NCBI RefSeq assembly: GCF_036053395.1
Contig: NZ_CP107942.1
Location: forward strand, 4,492,501-4,556,500
Source of the DNA: Actinoplanes sp. NBC_00393
Lineage (GTDB): Bacteria > Actinomycetota > Actinomycetes > Mycobacteriales > Micromonosporaceae
DNA length: 64,000 nucleotides
Direction of reading: 5' to 3'
Program-made: the position numbers and the translations under genes
Shown here: one piece after another, positions 53,311 to 60,696 of the stretch
Numbering within the stretch: position 1 is the first letter of the stretch
Layout of the letters: each line of letters opens with the position of its first letter
Notes under the pieces: generated by a model
What the model was told of the DNA's origin: nothing
Database searches by the model: none
Seen by the model: only the letters and a program-made list of their open reading frames with translations

Positions 53311-54006
53311 TCAGGCGCGGCCGCCGCTCCGGGTGAGCTGGCGGCGGGTGGCGTCGTCGAGGATCTCGGCCGTTGCGGACGAACCGAAGCGGGTCACCCC
53401 GAGGGATGTCATGGCGAGGAGCGCGTCGAGCGTACGGATCCCGCCCGAAGCCTTGACCTGGACCTTCGGGGACACGGCCGAGCGCATCAGCGCGAGATCG
53501 TCCACGGTGGCGCCGGTCGGCGCGAAGCCGGTCGAGGTCTTCACGAACGCCGCGCCGGCCCGCTCGGCCGCCCAGCAGGCGGCGAGTTTCTGCTCGTCGG
53601 TGAGGTACGCCGTCTCAAGGATGACCTTCACGTGGGCGTCCCCGGCGGCGACCACGATCGCCTTGATCTCCTGCTCGACCGCGCCGATGTCGCCGGACCG
53701 CAGCCAGCCCACGTTGATCACCATGTCGATCTCGACGGCGCCCTGCTCGACCGCCAGTTCCGTCTCGGCGACCTTGACGGCCGTCGGGCTGTTCCCGTGC
53801 GGGAATCCGATCACGGTCCCGACCAGCACGTTCGTCCCGCTCAGCTGCTCGACGGCGACCGGCACGTCGCAGGGGCGGACGCACACCGACGCCACGTTGT
53901 ACTTCGCGGCGACCGCACAGCCCTCACGCACGTCCTGCGTGGTGAATTCGGGCCGGAGGATGGAGTGGTCAATCATCTTCGCGATCTGCGCCACGGTGAA
54001 GTTCAT
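53311..54006 (-). CDS. deoC: Deoxyribose-phosphate aldolase
   Basis: A 231-residue class I aldolase splitting 2-deoxyribose 5-phosphate into glyceraldehyde 3-phosphate and acetaldehyde in nucleoside salvage. The Schiff-base lysine is in AAFVKTSTGFAPTGATV; the second active-site lysine is in VQVKASGGIRTLDALLAM; the N-terminus MIDHSILRPEFTTQDVREGC and GTVIGFPHGNSPTAVKVAE are typical. It is divergent from a GntR/UTRA regulator over 70 bp containing two identical operators. Confidence 0.95.
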   Translation of the reverse strand: MNFTVAQIAKMIDHSILRPEFTTQDVREGCAVAAKYNVASVCVRPCDVPVAVEQLSGTNVLVGTVIGFPHGNSPTAVKVAETELAVEQGAVEIDMVINVGWLRSGDIGAVEQEIKAIVVAAGDAHVKVILETAYLTDEQKLAACWAAERAGAAFVKTSTGFAPTGATVDDLALMRSAVSPKVQVKASGGIRTLDALLAMTSLGVTRFGSSATAEILDDATRRQLTRSGGRA

Positions 54007-54020
54007 GATCGCTACGGTAC

Positions 54021-54048
54021 CTGTCTAGACAGCTACCTGTCTAGACAG
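54021..54048. promoter_or_regulatory. Two identical CTGTCTAGACAG operators between deoC and gntR
   Basis: The perfect palindrome CTGTCTAGACAG occurs at 54021-54032 and again at 54037-54048, start-to-start 16 bp. GTCTAGAC is the usual core recognised by HutC-type GntR regulators. The first begins 15 bp upstream of the deoC ATG, and the second ends 29 bp before the regulator ATG. The regulator most likely binds both to control itself and deoC. Confidence 0.85.
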
Positions 54049-54076
54049 CCTCCGGACGGCAGGTATGGTGTGCCCC

Positions 54077-54793
54077 ATGTCCGGGGGCACCGATTTCGCG
54101 CCGCGCTACTTCCGCATCGAGCAGGCGTTGCGGCGGCAGATCGCGCAGTCCCAGCCGCACGACCCGCTGCCGTCCGAACCCGATCTCGCCCGCGAACACG
54201 GCGTCAGCCGGATGACCGCCCGCGCCGCCGTGACCCAGCTGGTCAACGACGGCCTGGTCTACCGGGCGCCCGGCCGCGGCACCTTCGTCGCCGCCCCCAC
54301 CGGCCCGCGCCGCGCCGACCATCTGGTCCGGCTCAGCGAGGAGATCCGCAAACAGGGCCGTCGCCCCAGCTCACGGGTGGTCCTCGCCGAGCTGCGCCCG
54401 GCCACCCCAGCCGAGATCAACCGCCTGCGCCTGCGCAAGAGCGAGGTCGTCGCCATCCACCGGGTCCGCCTCGCCGACGACGAGCCGATCGCCTTCGAAC
54501 GCGCCGTCTACCCCGGCGCCCTCGCCGCCCTGCTCGACGCCGACCTGACCGGTTCTGTTCATGAGGCCCTGGTCGACCTCGGCCACCCTCTGGTCCGCGG
54601 CAGCGCCACCCTGACCGCCCAGTCCGCCACCGCCGGCGACGCCCGCGAACTGAACGTGGCCGAGGGTTCCGCACTCCTCGTCGAGGAACGCCTCATCCTC
54701 GACCAGCGCCAACAGCCGATCGAGCTGAGCGAGTCACGTTACGCGGGCAGCCGCTACCGCCTGGACGTCGCCTTCGGCGTCGAACCCCACTGA
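54077..54793 (+). CDS. GntR-family regulator, HutC/UTRA subfamily
   Basis: A 238-residue regulator. The winged helix is at residues 10-75: LRRQIAQSQPHDPLPSEPDL, AREHGVSRMTARAAVTQLVN, then DGLVYRAPGRGTFVA. The UTRA ligand domain follows (EVVAIHRVRLADDEPIAFER, LNVAEGSALLVEERLILDQ). ATG 54077 is preferred over ATG 54065. Given its twin operators and divergent deoC, the ligand is probably a sugar phosphate such as deoxyribose 5-phosphate; that is inference. Confidence 0.9.
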   Translation: MSGGTDFAPRYFRIEQALRRQIAQSQPHDPLPSEPDLAREHGVSRMTARAAVTQLVNDGLVYRAPGRGTFVAAPTGPRRADHLVRLSEEIRKQGRRPSSRVVLAELRPATPAEINRLRLRKSEVVAIHRVRLADDEPIAFERAVYPGALAALLDADLTGSVHEALVDLGHPLVRGSATLTAQSATAGDARELNVAEGSALLVEERLILDQRQQPIELSESRYAGSRYRLDVAFGVEPH

Positions 54794-55025
54794 GGGGTAC
54801 GACCTACACCTCCCGCCCCTTCCGAGCCCTCTTTCCCGGCGGTCCCCGGGCTACCACGCGGCCAGGCGCGGCGCGACGCCCCAGCGCGACCGCCGGGAAA
54901 CGGCACGCAAAAGGGCTTCACCCGTCTTCTTCGTCGCTGCGAGAAAGTGTGTCCGAAATAGACCGTTGACCGTTGATCATCGGCGTGATTCGATGTCTCG
55001 CACTGACAATCGGGGAGGTCATGAA

Positions 55026-55472
55026 GTGCGGCAGAAATTGATCGGCATGGCAGCCGTATTGGGTTTGGTGGGCACCGCTCTCGCACCTGCTTCGCCTGCG
55101 GCGGCAGCGCTGCCCACCTGCACGCGGGCAGCCAATATGGTCGGCGAATCCGGCCTGTGGCTCTGGGAGGTGCCGCTCACCGGGGGCAAGTCGACCAACT
55201 GTGAGCTCAACCAGGGTGACACCGGCGACGGCGTCGAGGCATTGCAGTGGGTTCTGAACATTTGCTACAAGCGAACCGAGGTCAACGCGGACGGTCAATT
55301 CGGATCGATCACGGCCAACGCGCTGCGTGCCGCGCAGCGAACGGCCGGCACGCCGGCCGACGGAATCTTCGGGCCCAACACGCGGAAGAAGTTCAAGTTC
55401 CGCAGCAACGGCGGCTCCGGGCCGTGCTCGCCCTGGACCCTCTCGCCCTGGTACTGGTACGAGTGGGACTGA
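55026..55472 (+). CDS. Secreted peptidoglycan-binding protein
   Basis: A 148-residue exported protein. GTG 55026 has GGGGAGG 7 nt upstream; the ATG at 55021 is out of frame. A signal peptide covers about residues 1-27 (LIGMAAVLGLVGTALAPASP). Residues about 60-125 are a PG_binding_1 domain: QGDTGDGVEALQWVLNICYK, DGQFGSITANALRAAQ and ADGIFGPNTRKKF. Four cysteines may form two disulfides. No catalytic domain is present, so it probably binds the wall or assists a separate hydrolase. A strong 14-bp terminator follows. Confidence 0.85.
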   Translation: MRQKLIGMAAVLGLVGTALAPASPAAAALPTCTRAANMVGESGLWLWEVPLTGGKSTNCELNQGDTGDGVEALQWVLNICYKRTEVNADGQFGSITANALRAAQRTAGTPADGIFGPNTRKKFKFRSNGGSGPCSPWTLSPWYWYEWD

Positions 55473-55481
55473 TCCACGACT

Positions 55482-55511
55482 GAAGCGGGTGCCCGTCCGG
55501 GCACCCGCTTC
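55482..55511 (+). terminator. 14-bp perfect hairpin after the peptidoglycan-binding protein gene
   Basis: GAAGCGGGTGCCCG (55482-55495), loop TC, then the exact complement CGGGCACCCGCTTC (55498-55511). It starts 10 bp after the stop and lacks a T tract, as is common in actinomycetes. Confidence 0.8.
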
Positions 55512-55630
55512 TGCGTCGCCCGCTCCTGCGTTGCCCGGTCCTGCGTTGCCCGCTCCCGCGTCGCCCGCTCCTGCGTCGCCCGCTCCCGCGTTGCCCGCTC
55601 CTGCGTCGCCCGCTCCCGCGTCGTCCGCCG
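55511..55630. repeat. Eight tandem 15-bp repeats
   Basis: Unit CTGCGTCGCCCGCTC, repeated eight times with one to three substitutions per copy; the last copy is degenerate. It immediately follows the hairpin. The 15-bp period keeps frames open on both strands (an Arg-Glu-Arg-Ala-Thr type repeat on the minus strand) but no start, signal or family supports a protein. Confidence 0.9.
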
Positions 55631-55699
55631 CGAAGCGGCGACACGCGGCAATCGAGTCGGCCCGGCCCGGCTCTCGCGTGTCGCGCCCGCGCTCGTTGG

Positions 55700-56332
55700 A
55701 TGGGCGGAATGGCGAAGGTGAAGATCGGCAAGACCGACCACGAGACGTTCCGGGAGGCAGCCGCCGCGGCCGGCGTCACGGTCGGGCAATGGCTGGCCGA
55801 GGCCGGCCGCCGGCAGGCCCTGATCCAGACGATCACCGAGGGCCGCCCGGGCGCCCGGATCATCCACGTTCCCGTCGACGCCGCCACCGCCACCGCGCTG
55901 GACGACGAGACCAGCCGGACCGGGTTGCCGGATTGGGCGTACGCCGCCCGCTGCCTGCGCGACGTCGTCGCCGGCCCGGTCGTCGACCCGGAGGAGCTGT
56001 GGACCGCCGCGGCGACCTGGATGAGCAGGGACCCGCATGCCAAAGTCCTGGACGACGTCTGGGTCGACTCGGTCGTCGGGGACACCGTGCTGCTGGTCGC
56101 CGCGGATTCCTTCACCCGCGACGTCATCGAGGCCCGGCTGCGGCCCACCATCGCCGCCGCCCTGTCCCGTCATCTGCACCGGCCGGTCCAGGTTGCCGTC
56201 ACCATCGCCGCGCCGAGCGTCGCGGCCGCCAAACCGAAGCCGGCGCGTAACTCCCGGGCCCTGCTCCTGGAGGTCCAGCGCACGCTCGACGAGCTGCGGC
56301 GGCGATTCGACGGCCCCACGCCCAGCACCTGA
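55700..56332 (+). CDS. DnaA domain-I-like protein with RHH-like N-terminus
   Basis: A 210-residue protein; ATG 55709 is an alternative start. Residues 1-40 (KIGKTDHETFREAAAAAGVT, VGQWLAEAGRRQ) and about 52-92 (VPVDAATATALDDETSRTGL) look like ribbon-helix-helix units. Residues about 95-175 resemble DnaA domain I: VVGDTVLLVAADSFTRDVIE, ARLRPTIAAALSRHLHRPVQ, VAVTIAAPS. The end LLLEVQRTLDELRRRFDG could be a coiled coil. It has no AAA+ or DnaA DNA-binding domain. Domain I in DnaA mediates self-association and helicase contacts, so this protein could modulate replication initiation; that is inference. Confidence 0.7.
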   Translation: MGGMAKVKIGKTDHETFREAAAAAGVTVGQWLAEAGRRQALIQTITEGRPGARIIHVPVDAATATALDDETSRTGLPDWAYAARCLRDVVAGPVVDPEELWTAAATWMSRDPHAKVLDDVWVDSVVGDTVLLVAADSFTRDVIEARLRPTIAAALSRHLHRPVQVAVTIAAPSVAAAKPKPARNSRALLLEVQRTLDELRRRFDGPTPST

Positions 56333-56338
56333 CCGGCG

Positions 56339-56764
56339 TCAGACCCGGATCATGGTGGAGGTGTAACCGCCGCCGCCCGGATAGGTCCATTCGCCGTCCA
56401 CGACCCGGTCGCTCTCACTGAACTCACCGACGTAGAAGGCCGGACTGCCCTTGAAGCCGCCCCAGATGGTGAGCTTCTCGCCGGTCAGTTCGTAGACGTA
56501 GTCGAGCGTGTTGCCTTCCGAGTCGTAGAAGCGGGACACCACGTCGGCGCCGGCCGGCTCGCCGAACGGCCGCAGGTTCCCGATCACCTCCAGGCCCTTG
56601 ATCAGGTGTCCGTCGTGGACCAGCTCGACGTGCTGCAACAGGAAGAACTTGCCGTCCATCCACTCGTAGCGGACGGTTCCCTCGGCGCCGCCGGTCACCT
56701 TCCAGGTGCCGATCAGCCGGTCCAGAGCCTGCAGGCCGGAGCTGGGCTGGATGTTGTCGGTCAT
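56339..56764 (-). CDS. Small lipocalin/DUF1579-like protein, unknown function
   Basis: A 141-residue soluble protein: LQALDRLIGTWKVTGGAEGT, VRYEWMDGKFFLLQHVELVH, EVIGNLRPFGEPAGADVVSR, FYDSEGNTLDYVYELTGEKL, then GGFKGSPAFYVGEF and a Gly-rich end. The GTW-x-V start and beta-strand pattern match the small beta-barrel proteins of the DUF1579 type, which probably bind a hydrophobic ligand. No catalytic motif is seen. It is divergent from the DGPF/ECF pair over 169 bp. Confidence 0.75.
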   Translation of the reverse strand: MTDNIQPSSGLQALDRLIGTWKVTGGAEGTVRYEWMDGKFFLLQHVELVHDGHLIKGLEVIGNLRPFGEPAGADVVSRFYDSEGNTLDYVYELTGEKLTIWGGFKGSPAFYVGEFSESDRVVDGEWTYPGGGGYTSTMIRV

Positions 56765-56933
56765 GATTCTCTCCTCGGGTGTGGGTCTCTGCCGCTACCT
56801 CGATGCCGGCTGCCGCGTCTCGACACCGATGCGATGTGACGGCCATCACAGACGATCGAGGTCGAACCGAGGACCACGGCTCCGAGGTAGCGACGACGCC
56901 GTACGGTTTTTCGAGCCGAACAGGGAGAGTTCG

Positions 56934-57305
56934 ATGAAGTATCTGCTTCTCGCCTACACGCCGGCCGCCGCGTGGGACGCCGCCACCGCGGACCGCCCGA
57001 CCGAGGACGCCCTCGCCGCGTTCGCCGTGTACCAGAAGTTCGAGGAGGAGCTGACCGCCAGCGGCGAGCTCGTCGGCACCGAGGGCCTGGGGCATCCGGC
57101 GGTGAGCACCACGATTCGCCGGACCGACAGCGGCGTGGTCGCCACCGACGGTCCGTTCGCCGAGCTCAAGGAGGTTCTGGCGAGCTTCGCGGTGATCGAC
57201 GTGGCGAGTCAGGAGCGGGCCGTGGAGATCGCGTCGCGGATCGTGGCGGCGCTCGGCGAACCGATCGAGATCCGCCCGATCATGGGCGCGGACTTCGCAG
57301 CGTGA
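56934..57305 (+). CDS. YCII/DGPF-domain protein, ECF42 partner
   Basis: A 123-residue protein. CAGGGAGAG precedes ATG 56934. MKYLLLAYTPAAAWDAA at the start and VVATDGPFAELKEVLASFAV, with the DGPF signature, define the family; IDVASQERAVEIASRIVAAL follows. DGPF proteins are the constant partners of ECF42 sigma factors and are their probable target genes rather than proven anti-sigma factors. The stop region overlaps an eight-codon reading frame that abuts the sigma-factor start. Confidence 0.92.
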   Translation: MKYLLLAYTPAAAWDAATADRPTEDALAAFAVYQKFEEELTASGELVGTEGLGHPAVSTTIRRTDSGVVATDGPFAELKEVLASFAVIDVASQERAVEIASRIVAALGEPIEIRPIMGADFAA

Positions 57306-57324
57306 GCGCAGAAGTCGAGCAGGC

Positions 57325-58560
57325 ATGAGCGCCGAAGTCGAGCACCTACTGCGGGCCGAGGCGCCGCAGGTGCTCGGCGCGCTGGTGCGCCGGTTCGGCC
57401 GGTTCGACGTGGCCGAGGACGCCGTGCAGGAGGCACTGCTCGCCGCGCACCGGGCCTGGCCGGCCGACGGGGTGCCGGAGAATCCGCGCAGCTGGCTGAT
57501 CCGGATCGGCTACCGGCGCATGATCGACCTGCTGCGCTCGGATCAGGCCCGGCACCGCCGCGAGGTGCAGGCCGGCGCCGCCGAGCTGGCCCTGCACGAG
57601 CCGGCCCGGCGGGCGAGCACGCCGGAGACCGACGACAGCCTCACGGTGCTGCTGCTCTGCTGCCATCCGGCGCTGAGCAGCACCTCGCAGGTGGCTTTGA
57701 CGTTGCGCGCGGTGGGCGGTCTGACGACCGCGGAGATCGCGCACGCGTACGGGTCGACCGAGGCGACCATGGCGACCCGGATCAGTCGCGCGAAACAGCA
57801 GTTGGCGAAGGCCGGCGCCCGCTTCACGCCGCCGGTCGACGCGGACCGGGAGCAGCGGCTGGCCGCGGTGATGCAGGTGCTGTACCTGATTTTCAACGAG
57901 GGCTACACAGCGTCGTCCGGCGCTGAGCTGACCCGGGTGGACCTGACCGCCGAGGCGATCCGGCTGACCCGCATGTTGTGCGCCGCCGCGCCCGACGACG
58001 CCGAGGCCGCCGGTCTACTGGCGTTGCTGCTGCTCACCGAGGCGCGCCGGCCCGCCCGGACCGGCGGTGACGAGACGCTGGTGCCGTGGGACGAGCAGGA
58101 CCGGTCGCGCTGGGACGGCGAGCTCATCCGCGAGGGCACCGAGCTGCTGGACCGCGTCTGGGGCCGGGGTGCCGCGGGCGCGTACCGGATTCAGGCAGCG
58201 ATCGCGGCGACGCACGCTGCCGCCGCGGTACCGGAGAGCACCGATTGGCCGCAGATCGCGGCCCTGTATCTGTGGCTGGAGCGGCTCACGCCGACCGGTC
58301 CGGTCCGGCTGAGCCGGGTGGTCGCGGTGGCGAAGGCGTACGGGCCGGCGCGCGGCCTGGCACTGCTGAACGATCTGAACGCACACTTCCACCTCGACGC
58401 GGAGCCGCTGACCCGGCAGCGCGAGCACGCCGTCCGCGCCCATCTGCTCGAGATGACCGGCGCCCGTCAGGAGGCGGCCGAGCTTTACCGGCGGGCTGCC
58501 GAGCTGACCGGCAATCAGGCCGAACAGCGCTATCTGCTGGCCCGGGCCGAGCAGCTCTAG
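57325..58560 (+). CDS. ECF42-group RNA polymerase sigma factor with helical C-terminal extension
   Basis: A 411-residue sigma factor. Region sigma2 covers residues about 10-80 (RFGRFDVAEDAVQEALLAAH, NPRSWLIRIGYRRMIDLLRS); region sigma4 covers about 110-165 (TSQVALTLRAVGGLTTAEIA, HAYGSTEATMATRISRAKQQ). Residues about 180-411 form the TPR-like extension that defines ECF42 (QVLYLIFNEGYTASSGAELT, AIAATHAAAAVPESTDWPQI). In studied ECF42 systems this extension is needed for activity and the DGPF gene is the regulon core. No anti-sigma gene is adjacent. Confidence 0.93.
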   Translation: MSAEVEHLLRAEAPQVLGALVRRFGRFDVAEDAVQEALLAAHRAWPADGVPENPRSWLIRIGYRRMIDLLRSDQARHRREVQAGAAELALHEPARRASTPETDDSLTVLLLCCHPALSSTSQVALTLRAVGGLTTAEIAHAYGSTEATMATRISRAKQQLAKAGARFTPPVDADREQRLAAVMQVLYLIFNEGYTASSGAELTRVDLTAEAIRLTRMLCAAAPDDAEAAGLLALLLLTEARRPARTGGDETLVPWDEQDRSRWDGELIREGTELLDRVWGRGAAGAYRIQAAIAATHAAAAVPESTDWPQIAALYLWLERLTPTGPVRLSRVVAVAKAYGPARGLALLNDLNAHFHLDAEPLTRQREHAVRAHLLEMTGARQEAAELYRRAAELTGNQAEQRYLLARAEQL

Positions 58561-59192
58561 GAGAGCAGCAGCCGGCGCACGGAGTCGGCGAGCCAGTCCG
58601 CGTACTGCTCGCTGGTCCAGCCGCGCTCCCGGCACAGACCGAGCATCACCCCCGGGCTGACCAGGGCCCAGAAGACGTCGGTCGCGGTCTGCACGGAGAG
58701 TCCGGGCCGCAGGTGCGGGCCCAGGGAGGCGATCATCCGTACGCAGTCCGCGTACCGCCGGTCGGAGTAGATCTGCCACTGCTCGGCGAGTTTCGGGTCC
58801 ATCGCGGCGGCTCCGTGGAACGCGTCGAAGATCGCGACGCTGTCCTGCGCCCCGGTGGCGGTGAGGTCGCGGAGGCTGCGCAGCCACTGCTCAGGGTCTT
58901 CGGCGGCCAGCAGGGTCTGCAGCGGCTCGCGGTCGAGCAGCGGCTGTTCCTCGTCGTCGCCGACGATGGCGCGGTCGACACAGGCCAGCAGCAGGGTGGG
59001 CTTGCCGCCCTGGGCGTACACGCTCTCCACCGAGACGGCGGCCGCGGCGGCGATGTCCTTCATGGTGGTGGCGCCGTAGCCGCGCTCCACGAACAGGCGG
59101 GCGGCCGCGTCGAGGATCGTCGCCCGCGTGCGCCGGGCCTGCTCCTGTCGTAATGACGACCGATACTGCCGACCAGCTTTAGATACAGTCAT
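58557..59192 (-). CDS. TetR-family transcriptional regulator
   Basis: A 211-residue regulator. ATG 59192 (MTVSKAGRQYRSSLRQEQAR) lies within the putative operator. The TetR helix-turn-helix is TRATILDAAARLFVERGYGA, TTMKDIAAAAAVSVESVYAQ, with GG replacing the usual F-x-x-K loop start. The C-terminal ligand domain is not diagnostic. It is divergent from the SRPBCC-hemerythrin gene, which it probably represses together with itself. It converges with the ECF gene; their stops overlap by 4 bp. Confidence 0.9.
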   Translation of the reverse strand: MTVSKAGRQYRSSLRQEQARRTRATILDAAARLFVERGYGATTMKDIAAAAAVSVESVYAQGGKPTLLLACVDRAIVGDDEEQPLLDREPLQTLLAAEDPEQWLRSLRDLTATGAQDSVAIFDAFHGAAAMDPKLAEQWQIYSDRRYADCVRMIASLGPHLRPGLSVQTATDVFWALVSPGVMLGLCRERGWTSEQYADWLADSVRRLLLS

Positions 59193-59200
59193 GCTGTCTC
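59182..59200. promoter_or_regulatory. Dyad at the TetR start, candidate TetR operator
   Basis: GATACAG (59182-59188), five bases, CTGTCTC (59194-59200): arms match at 6 of 7 positions. ATACAG recurs at 59203-59208. The site spans the tetR ATG and lies about 40 bp before the divergent gene, suiting control of both. Confidence 0.5.
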
Positions 59201-59241
59201 CAATACAGAGGCACTGCATCCAACCTAGCAGGGAGCACACG

Positions 59242-60450
59242 ATGCCGCTCATGGCGGAGGGCATGACCTTCCAGGTGTCCCGGGTGATCAACGCTGATCC
59301 CGGGACCCTCTACGCACTGATCAGTGACGTCACCCGGCACGGCGAGTGGAGCCCGGAGTGCCGCGGCGGCCGCTGGACCGACGGCGCCACCGGGCCTGTG
59401 CCGGGCGCCCGGTTCCGCGGCCGCAACCGCTGGGGCCTGTTCGCCTGGTCGCGGACCTGCCTGGTGGAGGAGGCCGAGCCGGGCCGCCGGTTCGTGTTCA
59501 GCACCGTGCCCGACGGGTTCGCCCCCGACTCGACGCGCTGGGCGTACACGTTCGAGCCGGTGCCAGGCGGCACGAAGGTCACCGAGTCGTACGAGATCGT
59601 GCTGGCCATGCCGGCCCGGATCCAGGCCTCGGTGGTCCGCGCCTTCCTGCCCCACCACTTCGACATGCGCCCGCACATGGCCGCCACCCTCGCCGCCGTC
59701 GAGGCCGGCGCCGGTCTGCTGCCCGGGCAGGCCGCCGCGCCGCCCGGCCCGATCGACGTCACCGGCATGTGGGTGATGCACCACGCGTTCCGCCGCGACC
59801 TGGCGCGCTTCGCCGCCGCCGTCGACGCGACCCCGCTCACCGACTCCGGCGCCTGGTCGGCGATGCGCGACCGGTGGGACCGGTTCGCATCCGTGCTGCA
59901 CAAGCACCACACCGGCGAGGACGACGGGCTCTGGCCGCTGCTGCGCGAGCGGGCCGCCGCGGCCGGCGACACCGAGGCGCTCGCCACGCTGGACGCCATG
60001 GAGGCCGAACATGCGGTGATCGATCCGCTGCTGACGGCGTGCCGGGCCGGTTTCGACGGGCTGGCCACCCGGCCGGCCGAGGCGGACCGGGCCGAGCAGG
60101 CCGGCCGGGTCGCGGCGACCGCCGAGGCGCTGCACACCCACCTCGGTCACGAGGAACGCGACGCGATGGCCCTCGTGCAGCGCTATCTCAGCACCGCCGA
60201 CTGGGAGCGGCTGGAGAACGAGGTGTTCCGGGCCGCCTATGGGCCGAAGGATCTGCTTTTCGCCGTACCGTGGTCGCTTGATCTCCTGCCCACTGCGGCC
60301 CGGCGCCGGATGCTGGCCGATGGTGGTCCGGTGTTGCGGCTCTTGAGCCGCCTGCTGGCGCCCGGTTTCCGCCGGGGCGAGCGACGCGCGTTCGGCGCTG
60401 CCTACCGCCTGTCGGCGAGCGGGGCCAACATGTACTCCTCGGTGGGATAG
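59242..60450 (+). CDS. SRPBCC-hemerythrin fusion protein
   Basis: A 402-residue protein with AGGGAG before ATG 59242. Residues 1-150 are an SRPBCC/polyketide-cyclase-like fold: FQVSRVINADPGTLYALISD, HGEWSPECRGGRWTDGATGP, GGTKVTESYEIVLAMPARIQ. Residues about 175-325 are a hemerythrin HHE domain: MHHAFRRDLARFAAAVD, LHKHHTGEDDGLWPLL, DAMEAEHAVIDPLL and HTHLGHEERDAMALVQ supply His/Glu ligands for a di-iron site. The remaining 75 residues are basic and helical. It probably senses oxygen or NO, or binds a lipid-like ligand. The tail runs into a phytanoyl dioxygenase fragment. Confidence 0.85.
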   Translation: MPLMAEGMTFQVSRVINADPGTLYALISDVTRHGEWSPECRGGRWTDGATGPVPGARFRGRNRWGLFAWSRTCLVEEAEPGRRFVFSTVPDGFAPDSTRWAYTFEPVPGGTKVTESYEIVLAMPARIQASVVRAFLPHHFDMRPHMAATLAAVEAGAGLLPGQAAAPPGPIDVTGMWVMHHAFRRDLARFAAAVDATPLTDSGAWSAMRDRWDRFASVLHKHHTGEDDGLWPLLRERAAAAGDTEALATLDAMEAEHAVIDPLLTACRAGFDGLATRPAEADRAEQAGRVAATAEALHTHLGHEERDAMALVQRYLSTADWERLENEVFRAAYGPKDLLFAVPWSLDLLPTAARRRMLADGGPVLRLLSRLLAPGFRRGERRAFGAAYRLSASGANMYSSVG

Positions 60451-60452
60451 AG

Positions 60453-60620
60453 CGGCGGCTGCGCCATGTCACCGACCCAGTAAACGGGCTGCCGCCAGGT
60501 CGCCGGATCGTCCGGCTCGGCGTCGATCTCGGACCACAGCAGGCGCACGCACTCGTCGACGATCTCCGCGGGGACCGCCTGCTCGATCTTCACGAAGCCG
60601 TCCCGCTCGAACGCATCCAT
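60453..60620 (-). pseudogene. N-terminal fragment of a phytanoyl-CoA dioxygenase family gene
   Basis: From ATG 60620: MDAFERDGFVKIEQAVPAEI, VDECVRLLWSEIDAEPDDPA, TWRQPVYWVGDMAQPP. This matches the N-terminal 55 or so residues of PhyH-like 2-oxoglutarate/iron dioxygenases. After MAQPP the frame reads antisense of the hemerythrin gene to a stop at 60402. The iron ligands HXD...H are absent. The fragment is probably what remains after a deletion fused the gene's middle into the neighbouring gene. Confidence 0.72.
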
Positions 60621-60696
60621 GACGGTCACGCTGGCGCATCGCTCCGGCCGTGGGCAACTCAGTTTTCCGGCCGGGCCGCCGATGTGGCGGACGACG

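Noticed and set aside
55511..55630. Possible CRISPR array
   Set aside because: Repeats are contiguous 15-mers with no spacers, and no cas gene is present.
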